A stretch of 64,000 bases of DNA, from the NCBI GenBank assembly GCA_964392985.1, contig CAYMSF010000008.1, forward strand, positions 1-64,000, written 5' to 3'. The translations under genes were made by a program, and so were the position numbers. Shown here in pieces: positions 54,107 to 62,318 of the stretch (position 1 is its first letter; each line of letters begins with the position of its first letter). Origin of the DNA: CAYMSF01 sp964392985. Its GTDB lineage: Bacteria > Verrucomicrobiota > Lentisphaeria > Victivallales > Victivallaceae. The notes beneath the pieces are model-generated. The model was given only the letters and a program-made list of their open reading frames with translations, searched no databases and was not told the origin of the DNA.

Positions 54107-54845
54107 ATTGCAGCTCAGTTAATTGTTGTGAATCTATCCCGAGCGCCTTGCATACGGAGGCCTGGGCGAGGATTAAATTCAGGTCGAGCAACGGCACGGC
54201 GACATCACCCGTCCTCATGACAATGGGCAGTTCAGTACAGGCCAGCAGGATGATTTCCGCGCCGTTTCGCGCCATCTGGGCGGCGGCGACGAGGAGCAAT
54301 TCACGGGAATGGATGGCATCACTGCCCGCCTTGATACCCCGCAAGCCGAAAATGGCCTCCATCACGGCATTGTTCTGCAACTCTTTTTCAGGGGCGACGA
54401 GGGTGATATTGATTTCCTCCAACCGGCGGTAGAGTCCGGATTCAACGGTCGGGGTGGTGCCGAGAATGCCTGCGCGGGTAACGCCGGGATGAACCCGCCG
54501 GATATATTCGACAGTCGTATCAATGATGCTTAGAAACGGGATACTCAGTTGCGCTTCAATGTTTTTGATGAAGAGATGGGCGGTGTTGCAAGGCATGATG
54601 AGGAAATCGGCACCGGCGGCTTCAAGACTTCTGGCAGAGGCGATCATTGCCGGCGACGGGTCTACGCCGCGTCCGTAATAGGCGTCGATGCGGTTTGGAA
54701 TTTTCGGATTATTATCGATAATAACCCGAATATGGTCCTCATCTTTGACCGCCGGAGTGAGGCGTACTATTTTGGAAAAGATATCCACCGTTGCCGCCGG
54801 TCCCATTCCGCCGAGAATACCTATCGTCAATGACTGATTGCTCAT
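54090..54845 (-). CDS. aspartate/glutamate racemase family protein
   Basis: 251 residues. ILGGMGPAATVDIFSKIV starts the fold; the two catalytic Cys lie in MPCNTAH and LLACTELPI, both present, so it should be an active cofactor-free racemase of the aspartate racemase (RacX/YgeA-like) type. D-Asp or D-Glu may serve peptidoglycan. The 3' end overlaps xer by 17 bp, and the gene is divergent from the hybrid kinase gene. Confidence 0.9.
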   Translation of the reverse strand: MSNQSLTIGILGGMGPAATVDIFSKIVRLTPAVKDEDHIRVIIDNNPKIPNRIDAYYGRGVDPSPAMIASARSLEAAGADFLIMPCNTAHLFIKNIEAQLSIPFLSIIDTTVEYIRRVHPGVTRAGILGTTPTVESGLYRRLEEINITLVAPEKELQNNAVMEAIFGLRGIKAGSDAIHSRELLLVAAAQMARNGAEIILLACTELPIVMRTGDVAVPLLDLNLILAQASVCKALGIDSQQLTELQYGTGN

Positions 54846-54964
54846 ATTTTAAGATTCGCAGTTATATTTTTTTTCACTTTATAATATAGACAGCTTGTTT
54901 TGTCAAAGCAAACAGATATATATTATGTATAGTGTATAACTTTATTCTAAAAGGTACAGTCTCA

Positions 54965-57253
54965 ATGCAGATGAACTTTTTTTCAAAAATTGCAAGAAGA
55001 ACCGCAACGATTGTTACGGTGACGGCACTGGTTTTCTTTTTTGCGCTATTTTTCGGTTTCATCTATCTTTACGATTTTGAGATGCGCGATCGTGCGCTGG
55101 ATAAATTCCGTGATGAAAATCAGAAGATCGCGATGCTTATCAGCTATTTTTTCTTTGAACGTCGCAATGATATTGAAAGTCTTTCAAGTAATCGTGCCAT
55201 TGACAACTATTTCCGTGACGCCAATTCCGGCAAAGTTTCAATTGAAACCAACAACAATAACATTGAAGAAATTCAAAAACTGTTCCGTAATTTCATTGAT
55301 ACGGAAAAAGTGGATAACCGCAATATTTTCTTCCGGCTCGTCTTGATTGACCGCACCGGCAATGTTATTGCAGATACCGGCGGACTTCCGGATTCGCCGC
55401 CGCCGGGAACGTGGAGCATGTTGCTAACGAAAAAAACCAAAGCCATAGAGATGATTCCCGGGGGTGAAAATTTAGCGCCGGAAGTTATTATCAAGTCGCC
55501 CTGCTATACTTCCGACCGTTTTTCCGGGATGTTGATAGCGTTTCCATCGTGGGAAACATTTTTGGACGGACTGTTCCGCAAATCCTGGCAGAGCGGAGCC
55601 GATACATTCCTCTATGCGATGATGTACCGGAATTCGGTATTGTACAAACTTGATGCCGGATTCAGGTATGAACCGGATACTGAATATCTGGGCAAACTGC
55701 CGGCGACACAGGTGTTGCCTTTATACTTTGACAAGCGGGGCAACCCGACGCCAATTTCAACCAAAGATTTCAGTCATGCCAATAATATTTTCATAAAACT
55801 GCCGGTGGACCATACGCCGTTCCGGTTGGTTTCACTGGTACCGAAACGTTCGGTTCTAGTCGTGGATCAGTACTATCAGTTGTTGATAATACTGATTATT
55901 CTCCTCTGCGTCGTTCTAATCGGGGTGGTGTTCATTTCGATTAACTTCCTGCGCCACAAGCGCCTGGAAGACCGGCTCAAAGAGGAACAGTTGCGCAAAG
56001 AACTGGTTGAATCTAAAAACACCGGATTGGAAAAAGAGATTCTGTCCAGAATCGTTATCGAAAAAGAACTTAAAAAAGCGAAGGAACAGGCAGAATCTGC
56101 CAACGACGCTAAAAGTATTTTCCTCGCCAATATGAGTCACGAATTGCGCACCCCGCTGAATGGTATTATCGGCATGACGGAACTGCTGAGTGAAGCTAAA
56201 ACCGAAATAGAACGCAAAGAGCTCATTCCTATTGTACTGCAATCATCCTATACGCTGTTGACGATTATCAACGAAATTCTCGATCTGTCTAAAATCGAAT
56301 CCGGCAAAATGGAAATTGAAAAGAACAAGTTCGAACTGGATGAAGCGCTTTCACCATCGCTGAAATCGCTGGCAATGCGGGCGCAGGAGGCAGGAATTCA
56401 ATTCTACTGGTATGTTGATCCGGAAATTCCGAAGTGTCTGATTGGCGACCAGAACAAACTGTTACAAGTAATTGTCAATCTGGTTTCAAACGCGATCAAG
56501 TTCACCCACAAAGGTTCGGTCGTATTGAAAATCAAGTTGCATAAATTTGAAGAACGCCAGGCTTTAATCACTTTCCTGGTAAAAGATTCCGGCATTGGCA
56601 TCCCGGAAGATAAACAGAAAATTATCTTTGAAGCATTTATTCAGGCTGATGGTTCGGTTTCGCGTAAATACGGCGGCACAGGACTCGGACTTTCAATTTC
56701 AAGCAAAATTGTCCGGTTGCTCGGCGGCGAAATAACTTTGAAGAGCGAACCCGGCATCGGCAGCGAATTTGCCTTCACGCTACCATTTGGCTATAAACAC
56801 CTCAGCGCGCAGGAGATATCCCAGAGCAAGGTTGCACTTTCAACGACGACAGAGTTGCGCCCGGGAATCAAAATCCTGCTGGCGGAAGACAACAAAATCA
56901 ATCGTATTCTGGTAATGAAACTGTTTGATAAACTTGATGTCATCATTGAGCCGGCGGAAAATGGATTGGAAGCCGTGGAATTGTACCGCAATCACCGTTA
57001 TGACCTCATCTTCATGGATATGCAGATGCCGATTATGGATGGCATTACCGCCACGCAGGAAATACGCAAAATTGAACAGAAAACCGGGCGGCACGTTCCC
57101 ATCATAGCCATGACGGCCAATGCGATGAAGGAAGACAAAGATGCCTGTATCCAGGCTGGAATGGATGACTTTATCACCAAACCGGTGAAGAAAGATATCG
57201 TAATGGAAAAAGTCAATAAATATGTTCCCGGCGGGAAAAAAATACCTGTTTGA
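54965..57253 (+). CDS. hybrid sensor histidine kinase with receiver domain
   Basis: 762 residues from the ATG at 54965 (AAGGT 9 bp upstream; an ATG 33 bp earlier has no ribosome site). A membrane helix (about 10-37) leads to a large outer sensor domain of Cache type (to about 300), then a second helix (LLIILIILLCVVLIGVVFIS). A coiled coil leads to HisKA with phospho-acceptor H392 in MSHELRTPLNG, a full HATPase (NLVSNAIKFTH; DSGIGIPEDKQ; GGTGLGLSIS) and a receiver domain with D685 in FMDMQMPIMDG and Lys in ITKPVKK. Phosphate probably passes on through an Hpt protein, which is not in the window. No response regulator gene is adjacent. Confidence 0.93.
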   Translation: MQMNFFSKIARRTATIVTVTALVFFFALFFGFIYLYDFEMRDRALDKFRDENQKIAMLISYFFFERRNDIESLSSNRAIDNYFRDANSGKVSIETNNNNIEEIQKLFRNFIDTEKVDNRNIFFRLVLIDRTGNVIADTGGLPDSPPPGTWSMLLTKKTKAIEMIPGGENLAPEVIIKSPCYTSDRFSGMLIAFPSWETFLDGLFRKSWQSGADTFLYAMMYRNSVLYKLDAGFRYEPDTEYLGKLPATQVLPLYFDKRGNPTPISTKDFSHANNIFIKLPVDHTPFRLVSLVPKRSVLVVDQYYQLLIILIILLCVVLIGVVFISINFLRHKRLEDRLKEEQLRKELVESKNTGLEKEILSRIVIEKELKKAKEQAESANDAKSIFLANMSHELRTPLNGIIGMTELLSEAKTEIERKELIPIVLQSSYTLLTIINEILDLSKIESGKMEIEKNKFELDEALSPSLKSLAMRAQEAGIQFYWYVDPEIPKCLIGDQNKLLQVIVNLVSNAIKFTHKGSVVLKIKLHKFEERQALITFLVKDSGIGIPEDKQKIIFEAFIQADGSVSRKYGGTGLGLSISSKIVRLLGGEITLKSEPGIGSEFAFTLPFGYKHLSAQEISQSKVALSTTTELRPGIKILLAEDNKINRILVMKLFDKLDVIIEPAENGLEAVELYRNHRYDLIFMDMQMPIMDGITATQEIRKIEQKTGRHVPIIAMTANAMKEDKDACIQAGMDDFITKPVKKDIVMEKVNKYVPGGKKIPV

Positions 57254-57361
57254 TTCGGGTGTATTCTGCATGTTTCCGCCATCACCGGCGATTTTGCTGA
57301 AATCATGGGTTGCGATTGGGAAAAATAATTTCCGCCGTGATAATTTTATAGAAAGATTAAG

Positions 57362-58066
57362 ATGCTTGAGTTGAATGTCATTGTTTTTATTTTCTCAGTT
57401 CTGGTTGTTTTCATTTTACTGGCGGGACTGTTAAAAATGTTATTAGAAAACCGCCGGCAGCATTTCTGGGTATTGCTGTGCGGATTTATCGCCGCCGGAG
57501 CTGTTATGACGGTTCTCGGTTTGGGACTCTGCTGGCAGACTGGAAAATTTATCATCGCCCAACTGGAACAGTCCACCACGCAAACACGCAGCAACATCGC
57601 CGGACGTGAAGAGACCCGCCGGAAACATATTGAATATCTCGAATCCGGCGTGCCGGCAACGGAACTGCAGGCAATGCCCAAAGATTTTTATACCTTTCCG
57701 GGACAAAATGAATGGTGGCGGATTCCGCTAGTCTTCCCTTTTCAAATCATTATTGTTGAAGACTTTTACATGGGTACGCTTGAACGGTTCAAGGGTGAAA
57801 CCGCGGCGGAACTGAGTGACGGTTCAACCGAAATTCTCACTTTTATCACCAGAATGGCTTATGACCGCAAAGTGATACTGTTTGAACGCAATATCCAGCA
57901 AAATGATGCCGGCAAAAAAGAATGGGGGATTTTTGAATTCAAAACAGGGCAATGCACAGTATTCAATTCGGAACATCAGATGATAAAAGCGGCGATGGAA
58001 AAAGACTATGAAGGCGATTTTAATCTGCATTCATTACTTTACCATTATCGTCAACGATTCCAGTAA
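57362..58066 (+). CDS. membrane protein of unknown function
   Basis: 234 residues. Two membrane helices near the N-terminus (NVIVFIFSVLVVFILLAGLL and FWVLLCGFIAAGAVMTVLGL), then a charged linker and a soluble domain with DFYTFPGQNEWWRIPLVFPF, FYMGTLERFKGE and LFERNIQQ. I do not recognise it. A GAAAG site precedes the ATG. It follows the hybrid kinase by 108 bp with no terminator seen, so it may be part of the same unit. Confidence 0.6.
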   Translation: MLELNVIVFIFSVLVVFILLAGLLKMLLENRRQHFWVLLCGFIAAGAVMTVLGLGLCWQTGKFIIAQLEQSTTQTRSNIAGREETRRKHIEYLESGVPATELQAMPKDFYTFPGQNEWWRIPLVFPFQIIIVEDFYMGTLERFKGETAAELSDGSTEILTFITRMAYDRKVILFERNIQQNDAGKKEWGIFEFKTGQCTVFNSEHQMIKAAMEKDYEGDFNLHSLLYHYRQRFQ

Positions 58067-58216
58067 AATTACCGATATATGTTTCAGCAGTCCCTGACAA
58101 AAAAATGATATTACGGCAAAAAACGCATATTTTTTTTGTTTTCCACAATAAAAAATAAAAAAATGCATTATATTAAGTAATCTTTAATAATAAAACAAAG
58201 AAAGCATCGTTATAAT

Positions 58217-58588
58217 ATGCAGAGAATAATGTTATGTGGCAAGATTCACACCGCCAGACTGACCGGCAGTGAGCTGGATTACGAAGGCAGTCTTGAGATA
58301 GATGTTGATTTGCTGAAAGAGTCTGGAATTCTCATCTATGAGAAGATTCTGGTTGTAAACCGCACCAACGGTGAACGGCTCGAGACGTACGTAATTCCGG
58401 GCGTGGCCGGCAGTCGGACGTTCCGGTTGAATGGACCGGCGGCTTATAAGGGCAAGGTTGGTGATGTGGTTTCAATTATGGCTTTTGCGGTATGTTCTGA
58501 GGAAGAAGCAGCGAAGATAAGTCCGAAAGTTATTGTTCTCGACGAGAACAATGTCATAGTTAAACGTAAAGGCGGTGTTCAACCGTAA
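58217..58588 (+). CDS. panD: aspartate 1-decarboxylase precursor
   Basis: 123 residues. DYEGSLEID carries the self-cleavage site between G24 and S25, where the pyruvoyl group forms. LCGKIHTARLT at the start and VVNRTNGERLETYVIPG, GPAAYKGKVGDVVSIM later are standard PanD. It makes beta-alanine for pantothenate and CoA. An AAAG/TCGTT region precedes the ATG without a strong ribosome site. It is 5 bp from the small pilin-like ORF. coaB of the same pathway lies about 0.6 kb on, on the other strand. Confidence 0.96.
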   Translation: MQRIMLCGKIHTARLTGSELDYEGSLEIDVDLLKESGILIYEKILVVNRTNGERLETYVIPGVAGSRTFRLNGPAAYKGKVGDVVSIMAFAVCSEEEAAKISPKVIVLDENNVIVKRKGGVQP

Positions 58589-58592
58589 TGAT

Positions 58593-58766
58593 ATGAAAGA
58601 ACGTCAACATATCCGGCGTAAAGCTGAGAGCGGTCAAGTACTGACTGAATATGCCATAATGTTGGCAATGTGCGCCGGAGTAGCGATTGTTCTGACGGTG
58701 TTGTTGTATTATTTTTCAGAATTTGGCTGGCGGGTGATTAATCTGGTATGTATTGACTATCCGTAA
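58593..58766 (+). CDS. small Flp/TadE-like pilin protein
   Basis: 57 residues from the ATG at 58593; a GTG at 58575 overlapping panD is the alternative. SGQVLTEYAIMLAMCAGVAI has the G-Q-x3-E-Y pattern of class IVb Flp pilins, in which cleavage follows the Gly, then one membrane helix and a short aromatic tail (YYFSEFGWRVINLVCIDYP). It lies 4 bp after panD. It is probably a minor pilin partner of the next gene. Confidence 0.65.
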   Translation: MKERQHIRRKAESGQVLTEYAIMLAMCAGVAIVLTVLLYYFSEFGWRVINLVCIDYP

Positions 58767-58824
58767 GCTTGAGTTATATTAAAGCAGTTCTTTTGCAAAC
58801 AATAAAAAATCGGAGGTTACAGTA

Positions 58825-59049
58825 ATGAAAATCAGAAAAACCAATCAGAAGGGGCAGGCCGTTGTCGAGTACATTATCATCATCGTCATCGTAGCCATCG
58901 CTGCTTTCGTTGTTCTTGGCGCATTCAGTGACCGGCTCAGAACAATGATCGCCGGAGTAACCACAACTCTCGGCGGCAGCGCTGATGTCAGCACTAAATC
59001 AACCGAAATCGTCAAAAACCTCGACGAAAGCGGCGTTCAGACCCCGTAA
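58825..59049 (+). CDS. Flp-type class IVb pilin
   Basis: 74 residues. KGQAVVEYIIIIVIVAIAAF is the Flp pilin signature: G before the cut, Glu at +5 and Tyr at +6, then a hydrophobic helix. A short Thr/Ser-rich outer tail follows. A GGAGGT ribosome site lies ahead of the ATG. It would be processed by a TadV/PilD-type peptidase and assembled by Tad machinery, none of which is in the window. A 13-bp inverted repeat follows the gene. Confidence 0.85.
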   Translation: MKIRKTNQKGQAVVEYIIIIVIVAIAAFVVLGAFSDRLRTMIAGVTTTLGGSADVSTKSTEIVKNLDESGVQTP

Positions 59050-59071
59050 TATCCCTCTGACAGGATTATAC

Positions 59072-59140
59072 TAAAGCCCTTGCAAAACAGGTCGCAACAG
59101 GAATTAAACTACAGTTGCGGCGGATTCTGCAAGGGCTTTA
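59072..59140 (+). terminator. long inverted repeat after the Flp pilin gene
   Basis: TAAAGCCCTTGCA (59072-59084) is perfectly repeated inverted at 59128-59140, with an inner CGCAAC/GTTGCG stem (about 59093-59119). It starts 22 bp after the pilin stop and lies 34 bp before the convergent coaB stop. No T-run follows, but the size and place suggest a bidirectional terminator or a 3' mRNA-protecting structure. Confidence 0.6.
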
Positions 59141-59173
59141 TACTGATTAGCAATCGTTACCAGAGAATATCAG

Positions 59174-59809
59174 TTATTTTGTTCCGGTGATAATCTCAAT
59201 GATTCTGCCGGCGAGGAGCAGTTTATCCGTGAGCGGCAGTTCCACCACTTCGCCATTGGCGGCGATCATCGTAACCGCGTTGTTGTCGGCGCCGAAACCA
59301 CGGTCTTTGCGACTGACATCGTTGGCAATAATCCAGTCAAGGTTTTTGCTCTTTAATTTTTCTCTGGCGTATTCCAGCACGTTATCGGTTTCAGCGGCGA
59401 AGCCTATTAATTTTTGACCCGGTTGTTTGTGCTGTCCCAGCGTCAACAGAATATCTTCCGTTCTTTCCAGTTCCATGGTGATATTGCCGGGGGATTTCTT
59501 TATTTTACCGGAAACAGTTTGCACCGGGCGGTAATCAGCGACAGCGGCAACCATGATAATAAAATCCGCGCTTGTTGCGCGTTGATGAATAGCCGCGGCC
59601 ATCTCGGCAGCGCTTTCAACGGCGACAAAATCCACCCCGGCAGGCGGGGTCAGCCGGGTCGGACCACTGACCAGAGTAACCTTGTTCCCAGCCGCAACCG
59701 CGGCGGTAGCCATGGCATAGCCCATTTTACCCGAAGAATGGTTGGAAATAAACCGTACGGCATCAATTTTTTCAATTGTCGGTCCAGCGCTGATTAAAAA
59801 ATTAGCCAT
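59174..59809 (-). CDS. coaB: phosphopantothenate--cysteine ligase, stand-alone CoaB
   Basis: 211 residues from the ATG at 59809, chosen over an upstream TTG. FLISAGPTIEKIDAVRFISNHSSGKMG is the start of the CoaB domain, with VAAVADYRP, KIKKS, LIGFAAETDN and IIANDVSR as further landmarks. It joins cysteine to 4'-phosphopantothenate. In most bacteria CoaB is fused behind CoaC; here the CoaC decarboxylase half is absent, so it must be encoded elsewhere. It starts 6 bp after the NAD kinase stop. Confidence 0.92.
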   Translation of the reverse strand: MANFLISAGPTIEKIDAVRFISNHSSGKMGYAMATAAVAAGNKVTLVSGPTRLTPPAGVDFVAVESAAEMAAAIHQRATSADFIIMVAAVADYRPVQTVSGKIKKSPGNITMELERTEDILLTLGQHKQPGQKLIGFAAETDNVLEYAREKLKSKNLDWIIANDVSRKDRGFGADNNAVTMIAANGEVVELPLTDKLLLAGRIIEIITGTK

Positions 59810-59815
59810 AATCAA

Positions 59816-60556
59816 TTATAACTGCCTGATTTGATATTTGGCGGAATGGCGTAAATTACGGCATTCCGGGCACATGAATTTGTCCAGACCGTAAATTGTT
59901 GCGGTTTCCACCGCTTTGCAAATAACGATATCATCGCCTTGTTCAACAATCGGTTGTTCCGGAGAATTATCGGCGACGATGACCGCCGGACCGCGAATGA
60001 TTTCTATTTTTACCACGGCATCCTCAGAAATAACAAGGTGATTGACGACTTCCGTGCTGTTGCTGAACGCCAACCCCAATCCGACGCGAAAAGTGCTATG
60101 CGTTATACTGCGGTAATAGGCGGTACTGCCATGAACTGTCGCTACTCCGGCGCCGTCACCGACAACTTCATTGCTGTAAAGTTCATCATTTATCCATACC
60201 CGGTAACGCACCGCGCTTTCACGGGCAAAATTGTGAATAAAAATGTCATTAATGCCGGTCACCCGCTGTCCTCTGAATTCCGCAACCAGTTTGGGCAGCA
60301 CCACTTTGGCGGTGCGACCGCCGGTAAAATCATCCAGCTGCAACTGGTATGAATGCTCCGGGCATAATGGCGCAGTACGGCTGTCCCGCACCGGCAGTTT
60401 CGGCACCGCTGGAAATTCGCGTTCCGCCATCAACAGCGTACCATCGCCACCGTGTGCGACAATCAACGCGGGGTTTTCGTCCACAAGCTGAAAACCACAG
60501 GAATGCAGCAACGGCTTGATGTCTTCAAGATTTTTGCCGACCAGTTTTACTTTCAT
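59816..60556 (-). CDS. ATP-NAD kinase family protein
   Basis: 246 residues. ALIVAHGGDGTLLMAE holds the GGDGT phosphate motif of NAD kinases. GINDIFIHNFARESAVRYRV and GDGAGVATVHGSTAYYRSI correspond to the NE/D and TPTGSTAY regions in divergent form. A CPEC pair near the C-terminus (KFMCPECRNLRHS) is not usual. It makes NADP from NAD. The divergence leaves room for a lipid-kinase-like relative, but context among cofactor genes supports NAD kinase. The start overlaps the SpoU gene by 4 bp. Confidence 0.8.
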   Translation of the reverse strand: MKVKLVGKNLEDIKPLLHSCGFQLVDENPALIVAHGGDGTLLMAEREFPAVPKLPVRDSRTAPLCPEHSYQLQLDDFTGGRTAKVVLPKLVAEFRGQRVTGINDIFIHNFARESAVRYRVWINDELYSNEVVGDGAGVATVHGSTAYYRSITHSTFRVGLGLAFSNSTEVVNHLVISEDAVVKIEIIRGPAVIVADNSPEQPIVEQGDDIVICKAVETATIYGLDKFMCPECRNLRHSAKYQIRQL

Positions 60557-61092
60557 TTCAGTTTTTCTCCGGCGATTGTACGTTGAGCGATAATTGCATA
60601 AAGCACCGCGGCAACACTGTTACCGACATTAATCGAATCCTTCATCCCGAACATCGGCAGTGCAATAACGCCGTCACATGCGGCGATTGTTTCCGGTGCG
60701 ATACCCAACGCCTCGTTACCAAAAATCAACGCCAACGGAAAACGGTATTCAAACTGCCAGGCAAAAACACCACCTGGTGCACTTTCGACCGCCAGAATCT
60801 GGGCAATACCTTCGTCACGCAACATTTTTACCGCGGTCAGCGAATCCGCGACCTGACGGCATGGTACCATGACATCGGTACCCATCGCAGTTTTTGCCAG
60901 TTTCGGATGCGGTGGCGCCGGAGTATAACCGCAGGCAATAATTCCGGTGGCTCCGACCGCCTCGGCGAGACGGAAGATATTGCCGGCGTTATGAGCGCTG
61001 CGCAACCGGTCCAGAACAATAGTCACATTCAGTCCCGGCAAATTTGTCAATGATTCATTCGAATTAGTCATCATAGCATTAACATACCGCAT
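60553..61092 (-). CDS. SpoU/TrmH-family RNA 2'-O-methyltransferase
   Basis: 179 residues, the short SPOUT type. Motif 1 is RSAHNAGNIFRLAEAVGA, motif 2 ALIFGNEALGI, and motif 3 LPMFGMKDSINVGNSVAAVLY, which forms the SAM-binding trefoil knot. It methylates a ribose in tRNA or rRNA; the short length fits TrmL/TrmH-like enzymes without an extra RNA domain. It heads the three-gene run with the NAD kinase and coaB (4-bp overlap, then 6-bp gap). Confidence 0.9.
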   Translation of the reverse strand: MRYVNAMMTNSNESLTNLPGLNVTIVLDRLRSAHNAGNIFRLAEAVGATGIIACGYTPAPPHPKLAKTAMGTDVMVPCRQVADSLTAVKMLRDEGIAQILAVESAPGGVFAWQFEYRFPLALIFGNEALGIAPETIAACDGVIALPMFGMKDSINVGNSVAAVLYAIIAQRTIAGEKLK

Positions 61093-61151
61093 TCTGCCCT
61101 AAATTGCAATGATTGCCGTAAATCAAGCCGGCACAAATTTGACGCGGTTAA

Positions 61152-62318
61152 TCAATTCATCCCGGTAATCGAATATAATTTGTAGAGTGAAGTGACCGGG
61201 TTCGGTAATTCAGTAAAAATCAGTTCAAAATCTCCGGCACTGACTGGCTCATCCGCTGTATTGGAATTCATTCCTGCGGAGATCCACTGTTGACGGAAAG
61301 CATTGTATCCCGGACAAATGTGGCCGAAATTCATCGTCGTCAATGAAAAAAAATGTCCCAGGCACAGAGAATACAACGAAACATAATCGCCGTCAGCAAA
61401 CATGGCATTCATATTTTCCAAAGTGTTACAATAGAAACTGTTATCACTTGATGACATGTGTATAATATCACCGGCAAGAAATTCCCGGTCAGCAACAGTC
61501 AGTTCAGCATTAAAATTATAACTGGAAGTGAAATCAATTTCTGTCAGTCGTGCCAGACGTTGAACAATATTCCGGTGTGAACGCACCACCCTTTCCTCCG
61601 GCAGCGTTTTATTCCATTCCTCCATGACGGCAGCCGTTGCGAGTAATTCCAGTTTGCGGTACGAGAGGTAATGCAACAATTCAACTTTGAACTGCGGTGA
61701 TAAGTAAACGTTGTCTGAAACATTGTCATGAAAATTGTGGACAAGTCGTATGCGACGCAGTTCGAGTTGATTGCACTGCCGCAAATATTCCATCATCCAC
61801 GCCTTAAGCCTTTCCTGCGCTTTGGATTGATGATATTCAATAAACCCGACGCCCCACACGATATTTTCAGCCAGATTCTGCGGACCAAAAAAAGTATAGG
61901 GTAGAATATTGACCACCCGGTCCTGCAAATCAACCGTCAAAGTAAATTCAGACGACTCCGCTTCATTTTCATTATTATTGCGCCAATCAACACAGGGAAA
62001 CGGCGTAAAATTTATTTGAGCAATCTGCAACAAGCGTCCCCGGTTGAATCCGGACAGATTGAAAATCATCGACAGCGCCTCTCCCGGAAAATAACTGCGG
62101 GCAAGTTCCGTCGCCAGCGTTTCATGCGCGCCATAAATTATGCCGTATGACGGTGAAACTGAAAAAATAAGTTGATGTGATTCCTGAAATATCCAGCGAA
62201 TAGCGGTAAGATTAACTTTGACTTTCGACGCGGACTCTGCTTGAACCGTATGAACCGTGGAACACGTCAATACAGACCAGACAAAAACGCTCAATACTGT
62301 TGTGGAAAAATTATTCAT
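61152..62318 (-). CDS. secreted protein of unknown function
   Basis: 388 residues, family not recognised. A signal peptide (VFVWSVLTCSTVHTVQAES) exports it. The body is rich in aromatic residues and has NLSGFNRGRLLQIAQINF, GPQNLAENIVWGVGFIEYHQ and a helical stretch LKAWMMEYLRQCNQLELRRIR. The start overlaps the stop of the SpoIIE-type phosphatase gene by 4 bp, so the two are co-translated. An outer effector or sensor partner of that phosphatase is possible, but nothing in the sequence proves it. Confidence 0.6.
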   Translation of the reverse strand: MNNFSTTVLSVFVWSVLTCSTVHTVQAESASKVKVNLTAIRWIFQESHQLIFSVSPSYGIIYGAHETLATELARSYFPGEALSMIFNLSGFNRGRLLQIAQINFTPFPCVDWRNNNENEAESSEFTLTVDLQDRVVNILPYTFFGPQNLAENIVWGVGFIEYHQSKAQERLKAWMMEYLRQCNQLELRRIRLVHNFHDNVSDNVYLSPQFKVELLHYLSYRKLELLATAAVMEEWNKTLPEERVVRSHRNIVQRLARLTEIDFTSSYNFNAELTVADREFLAGDIIHMSSSDNSFYCNTLENMNAMFADGDYVSLYSLCLGHFFSLTTMNFGHICPGYNAFRQQWISAGMNSNTADEPVSAGDFELIFTELPNPVTSLYKLYSITGMN

